DNA from: Candidatus Eisenbacteria bacterium
GTDB taxonomy: Bacteria; Eisenbacteria; RBG-16-71-46; JAFGJU01
Direction: 5' to 3'
Assembly (NCBI GenBank): GCA_026388185.1
Contig: JAPLKG010000011.1
Span: 372,001 to 436,000, forward strand
Length of the DNA: 64,000 nt
A program made the translations under genes and the position numbers. The notes beneath the pieces are model-generated. The model ran no database searches. It had not been told where the DNA came from and saw nothing but the letters and a program-made list of their open reading frames with translations. Shown one piece after another: positions 43,233 through 50,740 of this stretch; position 1 is the first letter of the stretch, and every line of letters starts with the position of its first letter.

Positions 43233-43883
43233 ATGCAAGTTAAGCAACCGGCCCCCGACAAGAAGAGACGCGGCTTAGAGGTGGGTGGAGCAGATCCCGA
43301 AGGAACCGGGCCACGGACTGACGGCGGACCTCTCGACGAGCCGGCGCTCGGTCTGGTCGAGTTGAACACCGTGGCGATAGGCATCCTGGTGGCTGACGAA
43401 ATGCTGAAAGCGGCCCCGGTGAGACTTGTCGAGGCCACGCCCGTGTGCTCGGGGAAATACGTGGTGATAGTAAAGGGTGATGTGGCGAGCGTGGACGCGA
43501 GCGTTGCGAAGGGGACCTCCGTCGGTGAAGAGTGCGTCGTCGACACGCTTTTCCTTCCGAACCCGCATCCCGGCATTTTCGCCGCGATCACTGGAACGTC
43601 TGAGATTGAGAAGATCGAGGCGCTGGGAGTCATAGAAACCTTCTCTGTGGCGTCGACGATTGTTGCAGCCGACGCAGCGGGGAAGGCAGCAAGAGTGAAG
43701 ATGATCGACATTCGTTTGGCGAAGGGCCTGGGAGGCCGGGCGTTCGTGACCCTCACCGGTGATGTGAGCGAGGTCGAGGCCGCAGTTGAAGCAGGGAGCA
43801 AGCATCCGAGGGGGAAGGGGCTTCTCGTGAGAAGCATAGTGATCGCCAGGCCGGATGAGGCTCTGTTCGAAAAGCTACTGTAG
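43233..43883 (+). CDS. Tandem-domain shell protein, PduT type (BMC-T)
   Basis: Two BMC domains in one 216-residue chain, forming pseudohexameric trimers. Domain 1 (about 37-120) starts PALGLVELNTVAIGILVADEM; domain 2 (about 128-216) starts EALGVIETFSVASTIVAADAA. Cys72 in EATPVCSGKYVV matches the pore cysteine of PduT, which binds a 4Fe-4S cluster at the three-fold axis. It follows the PduS-like gene, its usual partner. A 36-residue, Gly/Pro/charged N-terminal extension is not in PduT and may be a localisation tag, or the true start may lie further in. Confidence 0.92.
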   Translation: MQVKQPAPDKKRRGLEVGGADPEGTGPRTDGGPLDEPALGLVELNTVAIGILVADEMLKAAPVRLVEATPVCSGKYVVIVKGDVASVDASVAKGTSVGEECVVDTLFLPNPHPGIFAAITGTSEIEKIEALGVIETFSVASTIVAADAAGKAARVKMIDIRLAKGLGGRAFVTLTGDVSEVEAAVEAGSKHPRGKGLLVRSIVIARPDEALFEKLL

Positions 43884-43902
43884 TGACGAGGACGATGGCG
43901 CA

Positions 43903-44175
43903 ATGCACCTGGCGCGAGTGATAGGCACGGTGGTTTCGACCGCCAAGGTAACGTCCCTCAAGGGATACAGACTACTTGTCGTGCAACCCCTGGACGAGAA
44001 GGGGGTCGTGACCGGTCCGCCCGTCGTTGCGGTGGACACCGTGAGCGCCGCGCCGGGCCAACTGGTCTTTTTCGTGAGGGGCAGAGAAGCTGCGTCGGCA
44101 CTTGCTGACAAGTTCAACCCCGTCGACGCTACGATAGTCGTGATTCCGGACGAGGTAACGGACGAACAGGTTTGA
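43903..44175 (+). CDS. Pentameric microcompartment vertex protein (EutN/CcmL), copy 2
   Basis: A second EutN/CcmL protein, 90 residues: HLARVIGTVVSTAKVTSLKGYRL, VQPLDEKGVVTGPPVVAVDTVSA and DATIVVIPDEV. It is diverged from copy 1, so the two probably make distinct vertex pentamers. ATG 43903 is preceded by GAGGACG; the longer frame overlaps the shell gene upstream. It is the last recognisable microcompartment gene of the operon. Confidence 0.92.
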   Translation: MHLARVIGTVVSTAKVTSLKGYRLLVVQPLDEKGVVTGPPVVAVDTVSAAPGQLVFFVRGREAASALADKFNPVDATIVVIPDEVTDEQV

Positions 44176-44219
44176 CATGAGGCCGCGGCTGTGATAGCTT
44201 CGCCCTGGGTGTTTTTCAG

Positions 44220-44444
44220 ATGCCGATATATGAATTCAAGTGCCGTTCGTGCGGCAAGAAATTCGAGAAGCTCTGCGCAATTGGCAAGGACACCGGGATC
44301 GGGTGTCCCAAGTGCGGGAGTCGCAAATCGGAGCGACTCTTCTCGCTATTTGGCGTGGGGTCTTCGTTGAAGTCCGGAGCTGGTTCCCATTCCAAGTCAT
44401 CGTGCGGTAGTTGTGGCGGCGGGAGCTGCTCGACTTGCCGATGA
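44220..44444 (+). CDS. FmdB-family zinc-ribbon protein
   Basis: A 74-residue FmdB/regulatory zinc ribbon. The start PIYEFKCRSCGKKFEKLC and CPKCGSRKSERLFS match the family, with two CxxC pairs. The tail is rich in Gly, Ser and Cys (SCGSCGGGSCSTC), possibly a second metal site. Family members occur widely, with no settled function. It lies 44 nt after the last microcompartment gene and just before the HU gene. Confidence 0.88.
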   Translation: MPIYEFKCRSCGKKFEKLCAIGKDTGIGCPKCGSRKSERLFSLFGVGSSLKSGAGSHSKSSCGSCGGGSCSTCR

Positions 44445-44472
44445 GAAATCGATTGAAGTCGGGGGTGGCAGC

Positions 44473-44751
44473 ATGACAAAAGCTGAGATCGTCAAAGAAG
44501 TGTCGAGGCGAACAAGGCAAGGCCACAATGAGACGGCGACCGTGGTGGAAGAGGTTCTCTCCTCGATTTCCAGAGCGCTGAGCGAGGGAACCGAGGTGAA
44601 GCTTCGAGGTTTCGGGACCTTCTCTGTCGTTGAGAAGGCCCTCAGCATGGGAAAGAATCCCAGAACCGGACAGGACATCATTGTTCCCGCGAGGCTGATG
44701 CCTGTTTTCAGGCCGGCTCCGGCGCTGAGATCGATCGTATCGGAAGGCTGA
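44473..44751 (+). CDS. HU/IHF-family DNA-binding protein
   Basis: A 92-residue nucleoid protein: MTKAEIVKEVSRRT, dimer helix, LRGFGTFSVVEKAL and the beta-arm GKNPRTGQDIIVPARLMPVF with the DNA-intercalating Pro in NPRTGQ. It would act as a homodimer or with another subunit. ATG 44473 with GGGGGTGG upstream is chosen; the longer frame overlaps the end of the FmdB gene. Confidence 0.93.
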   Translation: MTKAEIVKEVSRRTRQGHNETATVVEEVLSSISRALSEGTEVKLRGFGTFSVVEKALSMGKNPRTGQDIIVPARLMPVFRPAPALRSIVSEG

Positions 44752-44791
44752 CCGTTCCTCACCGCTCTGCAACGAGTACGGAGGCGCATCA

Positions 44792-44887
44792 ATGGGTTGT
44801 GGAAAGAAGAGAAAGAAAAAGAAGATCGCGACACACAAGAGAAAGAAGAGACTGCGCAGGGACCGTCACAAGAAGAGAATACGTTAG
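44792..44887 (+). CDS. Tiny basic ribosomal-type protein (COX24/AURKAIP1-like)
   Basis: A 31-codon gene. The product begins MGCGKKRKKKKIATHKRKK and ends RLRRDRHKKRIR, extremely rich in Lys and Arg. It matches the short COX24/AURKAIP1-type protein (the mitochondrial mS38 relative) seen in Bacteroidetes and allied phyla, where MGCGKKRK...ATHKRKKR is the conserved core. GGAGG at 44780-44784 lies 7 nt before ATG, a strong ribosome site. It follows the HU gene by 40 nt. Small size and composition mean gene callers often miss it. Confidence 0.85.
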   Translation: MGCGKKRKKKKIATHKRKKRLRRDRHKKRIR

Positions 44888-44916
44888 ACTGGTGACTGAT
44901 TTTGTCTAGAGAAGGG

Positions 44917-44972
44917 ACGCCGGAGGGCTCGGGCTCTACGCTCGTGGGCCGCACTCCGGCGTTGCTTTGTGT
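44917..44972 (+). terminator. Terminator-like hairpin after the mini-protein gene
   Basis: ACGCCGGAG (44917-44925) pairs perfectly with CTCCGGCGT (44954-44962), with further partial pairing inside the 28-nt loop, and is followed by TGCTTTGTGT. It separates the FmdB-HU-COX24 group from the RNase R gene. Confidence 0.55.
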
Positions 44973-45056
44973 GAGAATTGACCGCCTCGCGGGGCTTCGG
45001 CCGGGGCAGGAGCCGGGTGTCCCGAGACGAACTCGCACTCTGGAGGAAGCAACGCC

Positions 45057-46979
45057 TTGCGAAGAAAGATGAGACCCACGCCCAGGGCGTGGAGGGTGAC
45101 GGGACGGCTGCGGAGAAGCTCGGCGCGCTTCGGTTTTGTGACAACCGAGGGAGCGGACGGCGACGTGTATGTGCCTTCGCGTCATCTGTCGGGGGCCCTC
45201 GACGGTGACGAAGTGGAAGTCGAGGTGAGGAGGAATCGGAGCTCGGGCCTATTGGAAGGGAGAATAGTCAGAATCACCCGCCGCCTCCCGAGAGAATTGA
45301 CGGGCAGAGTAAGGGAGACTGGAGGAGGGCGCGTGTTCATACCCGACGACCCCAAGTTCCCGAGTCCTCTCGGAATCGCGAAAAGCAAGAAAGAAGTTTG
45401 TGCGGAGGGCGATCGTGTGGTGGCCACGCTTGAGCCGCGTGACAGAGGGGACGTCAATAGGTGCAGGATCACGGAGGTCCTGGGCGACTCGAAGGACGCG
45501 AGGCTCGACAGCATGATTGTTGCGAGGGAATTCGGTATTCCTACTGCATTCGGAGCGAGAGCGCAGGAGGAGGCGGAACGTCTCGCGGACGAGGGCACGG
45601 GAAACCGGGCGGAGCTCTCGGATCACAGGGTCTTCACGATCGACCCCGCGGAGGCGAAGGATTTCGATGACGCCGTATCGGTGAAGGAGCTTCCTTCCGG
45701 GAGTCTGGAAGTCGGCGTTCACATAGCGGACGTCTCCTCCGTCGTAGAGAACGGAGGGGTACTGGACATCGAGGCCATGGATCGAGGCAACAGCGTCTAT
45801 CTTCCGGACGTCGTTTTTCCGATGCTTCCCGGCAGGATCTCTAACGAGCTCTGCAGCCTTGAACCGGAAAAGCCCAAACGCTGCATGAGCATCATGATGG
45901 AGCTCACGAGAGACGGCAGCCTAGTTCGATCGAGAATTCTTGAGACCAACGTCACGAGCGTGAGGAGATTTACGTACGACGAGGTTCAGGCAATCCTGGA
46001 AGGAAAGCTCGAATGTCCCCGAGAACTTCAGCGGGACCTGAGCCTTCTGCATTCTCTGGCGCAGGCGCTGAAGGAGAGGCGGCGCGAGGGGAATGCCGTC
46101 GACCTCGAGATACCCGAGATGAAGGTTCAGCTTTCGGAGCAAGGTGTGCCTCAGGGGCTTTATCTTGCCGAACACAGCCCCGCACATTCTCTTATCGAGG
46201 AGCTGATGGTGCTGGCAAACACCGTCGTTGGTTCAAGCATCAAGGCCTTGGGCGTGCCCTTCATTTTTCGGGTTCATCCCAGGGCGAAGAAAGAGAAAAT
46301 GGAGGAGTTCTTTCGGGCGGCGCACGTAATCTCACCGAAAGTGACCGTACGGCCCAGGGGCGATTTCAGGAGGCTGAAAGACCCGTTCGAGGCGGGGCTC
46401 GATGGATCGAGGAAGAGGCTTCTGGATTCATTCTTCGTACGTTCTATGGAGAAGGCTCGCTATGACGTCTCCGACGTCGGGCACTACGGTCTCGGGACCG
46501 AGAGCTATTGCCACTTCACGTCGCCTATTCGCAGATACGCAGATCTCGTGGATCACAGAATAGTCAGAGCCTGCCTGATTAGAAGGGCGAAGCGGGTCGG
46601 GCGAGAAATCGAGGCGAAACTCTCGGTCGCCGCGGAACTCTGTTCGGAGAGGGAAGTGAGAGCAGACGAAGCAGAGAGGACTGCCGTGAGGGTGAAGGCG
46701 CTCAGATTCATGGAGCGCTTCCTCGGAGATGTGCTTGAGGGAACCATAGTGGGTGTGATAAATTCAGGTTTCTTCGTGGAGATTTGTGGACACTGGGTTG
46801 AGGGTATGGTACCTAAAGACTTGTTGCGAGATGACTCTTACTATTTCGACCAGGAGCATTTTGCCTTGGTAGGCAAGAGGAGAGGGACAAGATACTCGCT
46901 CGGGCAGTCTCTCAGGGTTCAGATTGTGAGAGTCGAACCGCTGGCTCGCATGATGGACCTACTGCCGGTCAGGGAATAG
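45057..46979 (+). CDS. rnr: Exoribonuclease R (RNB family)
   Basis: Processive 3'-5' exoribonuclease for structured RNA, 640 residues. Order: cold-shock domain (ARFGFVTTEGADGDVYVPSRHL), a second OB-like part, RNB catalytic domain with DPAEAKDFDDAVSV (four acidic residues for Mg2+), SPIRRYADLVDHRIV, then an S1 domain (LEGTIVGVINSGFFVEICGHWVEG). It is shorter than the about 800 residues of E. coli RNase R and lacks the long basic tail, near RNase II length, but motifs fit RNase R. TTG 45057 follows GGAGGAAG. Confidence 0.92.
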   Translation: MRRKMRPTPRAWRVTGRLRRSSARFGFVTTEGADGDVYVPSRHLSGALDGDEVEVEVRRNRSSGLLEGRIVRITRRLPRELTGRVRETGGGRVFIPDDPKFPSPLGIAKSKKEVCAEGDRVVATLEPRDRGDVNRCRITEVLGDSKDARLDSMIVAREFGIPTAFGARAQEEAERLADEGTGNRAELSDHRVFTIDPAEAKDFDDAVSVKELPSGSLEVGVHIADVSSVVENGGVLDIEAMDRGNSVYLPDVVFPMLPGRISNELCSLEPEKPKRCMSIMMELTRDGSLVRSRILETNVTSVRRFTYDEVQAILEGKLECPRELQRDLSLLHSLAQALKERRREGNAVDLEIPEMKVQLSEQGVPQGLYLAEHSPAHSLIEELMVLANTVVGSSIKALGVPFIFRVHPRAKKEKMEEFFRAAHVISPKVTVRPRGDFRRLKDPFEAGLDGSRKRLLDSFFVRSMEKARYDVSDVGHYGLGTESYCHFTSPIRRYADLVDHRIVRACLIRRAKRVGREIEAKLSVAAELCSEREVRADEAERTAVRVKALRFMERFLGDVLEGTIVGVINSGFFVEICGHWVEGMVPKDLLRDDSYYFDQEHFALVGKRRGTRYSLGQSLRVQIVRVEPLARMMDLLPVRE

Positions 46980-47015
46980 AACTGACTGCCGATTCCAATC
47001 GAAGGAGATGAAAGC

Positions 47016-47423
47016 GTGGAAAGGAACAAGTCGTTCATCGAGAGACGGAAAAGCCATCGCGTTGAGGCCAGAGTACCCCTCCAGTTGGAGGAGAGGGAAC
47101 AAGAGGTCGGCGGAGATATTATTCCCGCAGAGAGTGCGAACTTAAGCGAAGGTGGGGTGTATTGTGAGGTAGAGAAGTATCTGCCGCCTCTTACGAGAGT
47201 GTCACTCACGCTGTTGCTGCCCGCCTTCGGTGAGAAGCACTCTAAGGCCCAGCAAATCAAGGCGGAAGCGGTCGTGGTCAGAAATATCCCTGTCAAGACG
47301 GGGAGAAAGGTAATAAAATATAGAATCGCCTGCGCCTTCACTACCATTTCGGACGAGCAGAGGGAGGTAGTGAGGGACTACATCATCTGGCATCTTCTGC
47401 GTGGTTTGCAGGGGCAAGGGTGA
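47016..47423 (+). CDS. PilZ-domain protein, probable cyclic-di-GMP binder
   Basis: A 135-residue single PilZ domain. The cyclic-di-GMP motif is complete: ERRKSHRVEAR (RxxxR) near residue 10 and ANLSEGGVYC (the D/NxSxxG motif) around residue 48. The fold continues with strands to a C-terminal helix (EQREVVRDYIIWHLLRG). No partner domain is fused. GTG start follows GAAGGAG. The next gene is a PorV-like outer-membrane protein, so a link to surface export is possible but unproven. Confidence 0.88.
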   Translation: MERNKSFIERRKSHRVEARVPLQLEEREQEVGGDIIPAESANLSEGGVYCEVEKYLPPLTRVSLTLLLPAFGEKHSKAQQIKAEAVVVRNIPVKTGRKVIKYRIACAFTTISDEQREVVRDYIIWHLLRGLQGQG

Positions 47424-47473
47424 ACGCGGCGCACCGCGAGGGAAGTGTGTTTCTTGGACACAGGAGGAAATCC

Positions 47474-48517
47474 GTGACGCGAGTGTTTGTTGTGGCGTTT
47501 TGTGTTGCCCTGCTGCTCGCTTCCATCAGCGCTTGTGCTCTTGCCGACAAGTACGCGGCGGAGTTTCTCAAGGTGGGGGCCGGTGCGAGGGCCTTGGGCA
47601 TGGGTGGCGCATTCGTCGCGCTGGCCGATGACGCGAGCGCCATTTACTGGAATCCGGCGGGGATCGCGTCGGTGCGTAAGACTGAGATTGAGGCAATGCA
47701 CGCGGAGCAATTCGGAAGTCTCATAAACTACGATTTCGTGGCCGTTGCGTTTCCGATTTCCGGGGACGCCGCGAGGAAGGCCTCTATCGGAGCCGCCATC
47801 ATCCGGCTCGCCGTGGACGACATTCCCTACACTAAGAATCTGGAATGGGAGGATTACGGCATCGACCAGACCCCGGGGACGGGAGATTACGGCGAAGGGA
47901 ACGGTACGTGGGATCCGGGAGAGAGGATAGTACTGGACGAGGGAAAGATGATCTGGAAGAGCAACGCCGACATGGCGCTGCTCCTTTCGTACGCCTCGGA
48001 GCTCACGGAAAAGATCTCCGTCGGTGGCACGTTCAAGCTGGTCAGGCAGGAGATCATAGACAACAGCAGCCTCGGAGCCGGGGTGGACATCGGCGCCATT
48101 TATACCTTGAACAAGTCGACGTCCTTCGGTCTCGTCGTTTCCGATGCTACTACTACTCAGCTTGTCTGGGACACGGGGCATCACGAGTTTGTAGCGCCGA
48201 CAGTGAGAATGGGCGGACAATACACGAGAAAGATCGGCCCTCTTGACGGCATCGGCACTGCCGCCCTGGACATGGAGATTGGATTTGAGAAAAGGAGACT
48301 GGCGAGCCAGTTTTGGGCCGGGCCATTCACGGCCGATGTCAGTGCAGGTGTTGAGTACTGGCTCAAACGTGCGGTTGCGATCCGTGTGGGGCTCGACGCG
48401 GGGAGATTTACAGCGGGAACGGGTGCCAGATTCTCCAGATTTGGTTTCGACTACGCCTTCCTGAGCCACAAGGATCTCGACAATTCCCACCGGGTCTCGG
48501 CGTCGTTTCGTTTCTAG
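47474..48517 (+). CDS. PorV/PorQ-family outer-membrane protein
   Basis: A 347-residue outer-membrane protein of the PorV/PorQ (UPF0164, FadL-like) group, common in the FCB phyla, where PorV helps type IX secretion. Signal peptide TRVFVVAFCVALLLASISACALA, then the family start KYAAEFLKVGAGARALGMGG and AFVALADDASAIYWNPAG. The rest alternates beta strands and ends with an aromatic residue (SASFRF). GTG 47474 follows AGGAGG by 6 nt; the open frame continues to 47420, overlapping the PilZ stop. No other type IX components are in the window. Confidence 0.85.
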   Translation: MTRVFVVAFCVALLLASISACALADKYAAEFLKVGAGARALGMGGAFVALADDASAIYWNPAGIASVRKTEIEAMHAEQFGSLINYDFVAVAFPISGDAARKASIGAAIIRLAVDDIPYTKNLEWEDYGIDQTPGTGDYGEGNGTWDPGERIVLDEGKMIWKSNADMALLLSYASELTEKISVGGTFKLVRQEIIDNSSLGAGVDIGAIYTLNKSTSFGLVVSDATTTQLVWDTGHHEFVAPTVRMGGQYTRKIGPLDGIGTAALDMEIGFEKRRLASQFWAGPFTADVSAGVEYWLKRAVAIRVGLDAGRFTAGTGARFSRFGFDYAFLSHKDLDNSHRVSASFRF

Positions 48518-48628
48518 GACGGCCGGATCCCACCGCAGTGTCTGTGGAGAACGTTCGAAACGTGCGTTCGCTCCGCGAGACTAACTCGAGGGCACATCAA
48601 AACGGGCTGGTGGATTCAAGATCGAGGA

Positions 48629-50350
48629 TTACTGTGTGTCGGTCCGATCGGTCGTCTTGGGGTTCTCGTCGGGCAGTATGACGAGCCTTTGCCCGGCTCG
48701 GATGGGCCTGCGTGACGTCAGGTCATTCCATTCTGCGATGTCACTGACTGAGACGCCGTAGCTTCTTGAAATCTCGTACAACGTTTCGCCACGCCGCACG
48801 ACGTGCATAAGCTTTGCGGATTTCCTAACGTGCTTGTCTGACGGGTGCTCAGCCAGCCTGACGCCGTCTCTGGGGATGAGAAGCTTCTGGCCGGGTCTTA
48901 TGACGTTGCCGCGGGCCACTTCATTGAACTCCTGGATCTGTCCGATGCTCACGCCGAAATTCCTGGAAATCCTGTAGAGACTGTCACCTTTCCGGACTCG
49001 ATATGTGAGATATAATTCCTCTTCTGGAGCAGGGGAGGAATAGGCTGACGACTCGGAAGCTCGGACGACGTCAGGGGATCCATCCTGACGCTGAGTTGCC
49101 GCCGCCCTCGTGGGCCGATAAACCTCTTGATCCCCGGGACCGAAGCACTCGCCCCGTATGCCTTGCGCCGATAAAGCGGAAAGATACTCCTCGGATGTTC
49201 CGGCAGGCACTCTTACCTTCATTCCACCTTTTCTCGCGGGAGTCTTCGAGCGCTTGAAAGAAGGGTTGAGGAGCTTGACTGAGTCGGGCGAGATATTGCA
49301 GACCTGGGAGATTTTCTGGAGGTCGAGGGGCCCGTAAACGACGACTTCCTCAAACGGCATCGCGACGGGGACCTCGAGGCCGACACAATACTTCTCGGGC
49401 TCCTTTGCTATGTGAAGGGCGGCCATGAACTGCGGGACGTACTCCTCCGTTTGGCGAGGGAGTCTGAGTGACCAGAAATCCCGCGTGTTCTGTCTCTGTA
49501 ACGCCCTGCCCACGAGGCCTTCTCCGCCATTGTATGCGGCGATTGCAAGGGGCCAGGAACCGAACAGGGAATAGAGGTGCTTGAGGTAGCGCGCCGCGGC
49601 TACGGTCGAAGTCTCCGGGTCGTATCTTTCGTCGACCCAGGGATCAACTTGGAGGTCAAAGAGACGAGCCGTGCCGAGGATGAATTGCCATGGTCCCACC
49701 GCATGTGCCCAACTGCGGGCCTGCAGGTTGAAGCCGCTCTCTATCATGACGAGATAGGCCAGGTCACCGGGTACGCCTTCACGCTCGAGTATGCTCTGCA
49801 CGAGGTTCATGTACTGCGCCGAAGTCTTTAGCCATCTTACGAACAGTCTGCCGCCGTCCCGCGCATAAAACTCTATCCATTTCTTCACTTTCTGGTTCAT
49901 TTCGGGCATGACGCCAGGCAACCTGGCATCGCCGGCCGTTGGGCCCGCGGGAGAGTGCGTGGAATCATAACCCATGTAGGAGGAAAGGTCCGGCGTCTGA
50001 ACCGTAGCTCTCGGCGTGGCGTAGGAGAGAAGGCTGATCCTTTCGGCCGCCTGCGAGGCCAGGTGTTCTGCCTTCGCGGACAGCGTGCGCATCTCTGCAA
50101 CCTCTTGCTCGCTGAGTCCACCCTTCTCCAGAAGTTCCTTTGCAGCCAGCGAGGCGCGGCTAAAATCGTCCGAAGCCTTTTCATATTCGCCCGTGGCCAA
50201 GGACCGTAACCCTGCATCGTAGAAGGAATTAGCCCTCTCGATGGCGCGGGTCGTCTGCCGAGCCTGGCCCATATGTTGGGGGGGAGACACAGCAAGCCCC
50301 ACAGATGGTAGAAGCAAAGCTGCTGCAAGAGTGAATATGGCTATGCGCAT
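48629..50350 (-). CDS. Membrane-associated lytic transglycosylase with LysM domains (MltD-like)
   Basis: A 573-residue exported murein hydrolase. Signal peptide (ALLLPSVGLA), a helical first region to about 130, an SLT domain about 165-320 with the catalytic Glu in LVMIESGFNLQARSWAHAVG and AIAAYNGGEG, then two LysM domains (YRVRKGDSLYRISRNFGVS; HVVRRGETLYEISRSYGVS) that bind peptidoglycan. The written start is ATG 50350, but AGGAGG at 50377-50382 is 26 nt away. An in-frame CTG at 50366-50368 sits 8 nt after that site and adds MKTNTR, a good basic signal-peptide start. Only gene on this strand besides fbp. Confidence 0.9.
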   Translation of the reverse strand: MRIAIFTLAAALLLPSVGLAVSPPQHMGQARQTTRAIERANSFYDAGLRSLATGEYEKASDDFSRASLAAKELLEKGGLSEQEVAEMRTLSAKAEHLASQAAERISLLSYATPRATVQTPDLSSYMGYDSTHSPAGPTAGDARLPGVMPEMNQKVKKWIEFYARDGGRLFVRWLKTSAQYMNLVQSILEREGVPGDLAYLVMIESGFNLQARSWAHAVGPWQFILGTARLFDLQVDPWVDERYDPETSTVAAARYLKHLYSLFGSWPLAIAAYNGGEGLVGRALQRQNTRDFWSLRLPRQTEEYVPQFMAALHIAKEPEKYCVGLEVPVAMPFEEVVVYGPLDLQKISQVCNISPDSVKLLNPSFKRSKTPARKGGMKVRVPAGTSEEYLSALSAQGIRGECFGPGDQEVYRPTRAAATQRQDGSPDVVRASESSAYSSPAPEEELYLTYRVRKGDSLYRISRNFGVSIGQIQEFNEVARGNVIRPGQKLLIPRDGVRLAEHPSDKHVRKSAKLMHVVRRGETLYEISRSYGVSVSDIAEWNDLTSRRPIRAGQRLVILPDENPKTTDRTDTQ

Positions 50351-50411
50351 CCGGGTGTTCGTTTTCAGGGGAAAGACCTCCTAATCTGACAGGCTCGCTG
50401 GTACTGAGGGC

Positions 50412-50440
50412 ATGATATAGAAATGCCCCCCAGAGCGCAA
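50412..50440 (-). promoter_or_regulatory. Sigma-70-type promoter of the transglycosylase gene
   Basis: Read on the - strand: TTGCGC (50440-50435), 17 bp, TATCAT (50417-50412). The -10 box is one base from consensus, the -35 is weak. Places the ribosome site AGGAGG about 25 nt into the message. Confidence 0.45.
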
Positions 50441-50618
50441 GAGTTTTCTTCGAGGCACTCCTGTCGCTCCACCCGGGGCAGTGTTGGGTGCCGCTCACCC
50501 GTATACATAGATAATCGGCAAGAAGCTGGAGGTTCTTAAGCCCTAATCGTCTCAGACCCCTGGCCCCTACACGCGTATCAGTCGCTCTGGGATGTAGATG
50601 CGGCTCTCCGGATACAGA

Positions 50619-50647
50619 TTGACATCCCCACGGGGCTGTAGTATGTT
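50619..50647 (+). promoter_or_regulatory. Sigma-70-type promoter of the PEGA protein gene
   Basis: TTGACA (50619-50624), 17 bp, TATGTT (50642-50647). The spacer contains the small palindrome CCCCACGGGG (50626-50635), a possible operator. Leader to ATG 50741 is about 85 nt. Confidence 0.55.
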
Positions 50648-50740
50648 GCACCCCTGTACACGGTCGAGGGAACTGCTTGTCGGCAGAAGATCTAGGCTAC
50701 TGGCATTAGTGAGACCGCACTGGGGGGAGCAGCTCAGAGG

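Larger units (their letters stand above)
50369..50740. other. Divergent promoter region
   Basis: About 370 nt between two divergently transcribed genes. It carries a - strand promoter at 50412-50440 and a + strand promoter at 50619-50647. I see no other gene or repeat of note. Confidence 0.6.

Noticed and set aside
42068-43903. A 611-codon open frame on the - strand opposite the PduS-like and PduT-like genes
   Set aside because: It mirrors two well-recognised + strand genes, has low-complexity Arg/Ser/Pro-rich composition and no ribosome site or family likeness.
44176-44219. GTTTTTC before the FmdB gene read as a terminator of the microcompartment operon
   Set aside because: No stable stem precedes the T run.
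48518-48628. Terminator between the convergent PorV-like and transglycosylase genes
   Set aside because: I could not find a stem longer than a few bases with a T run in this gap.
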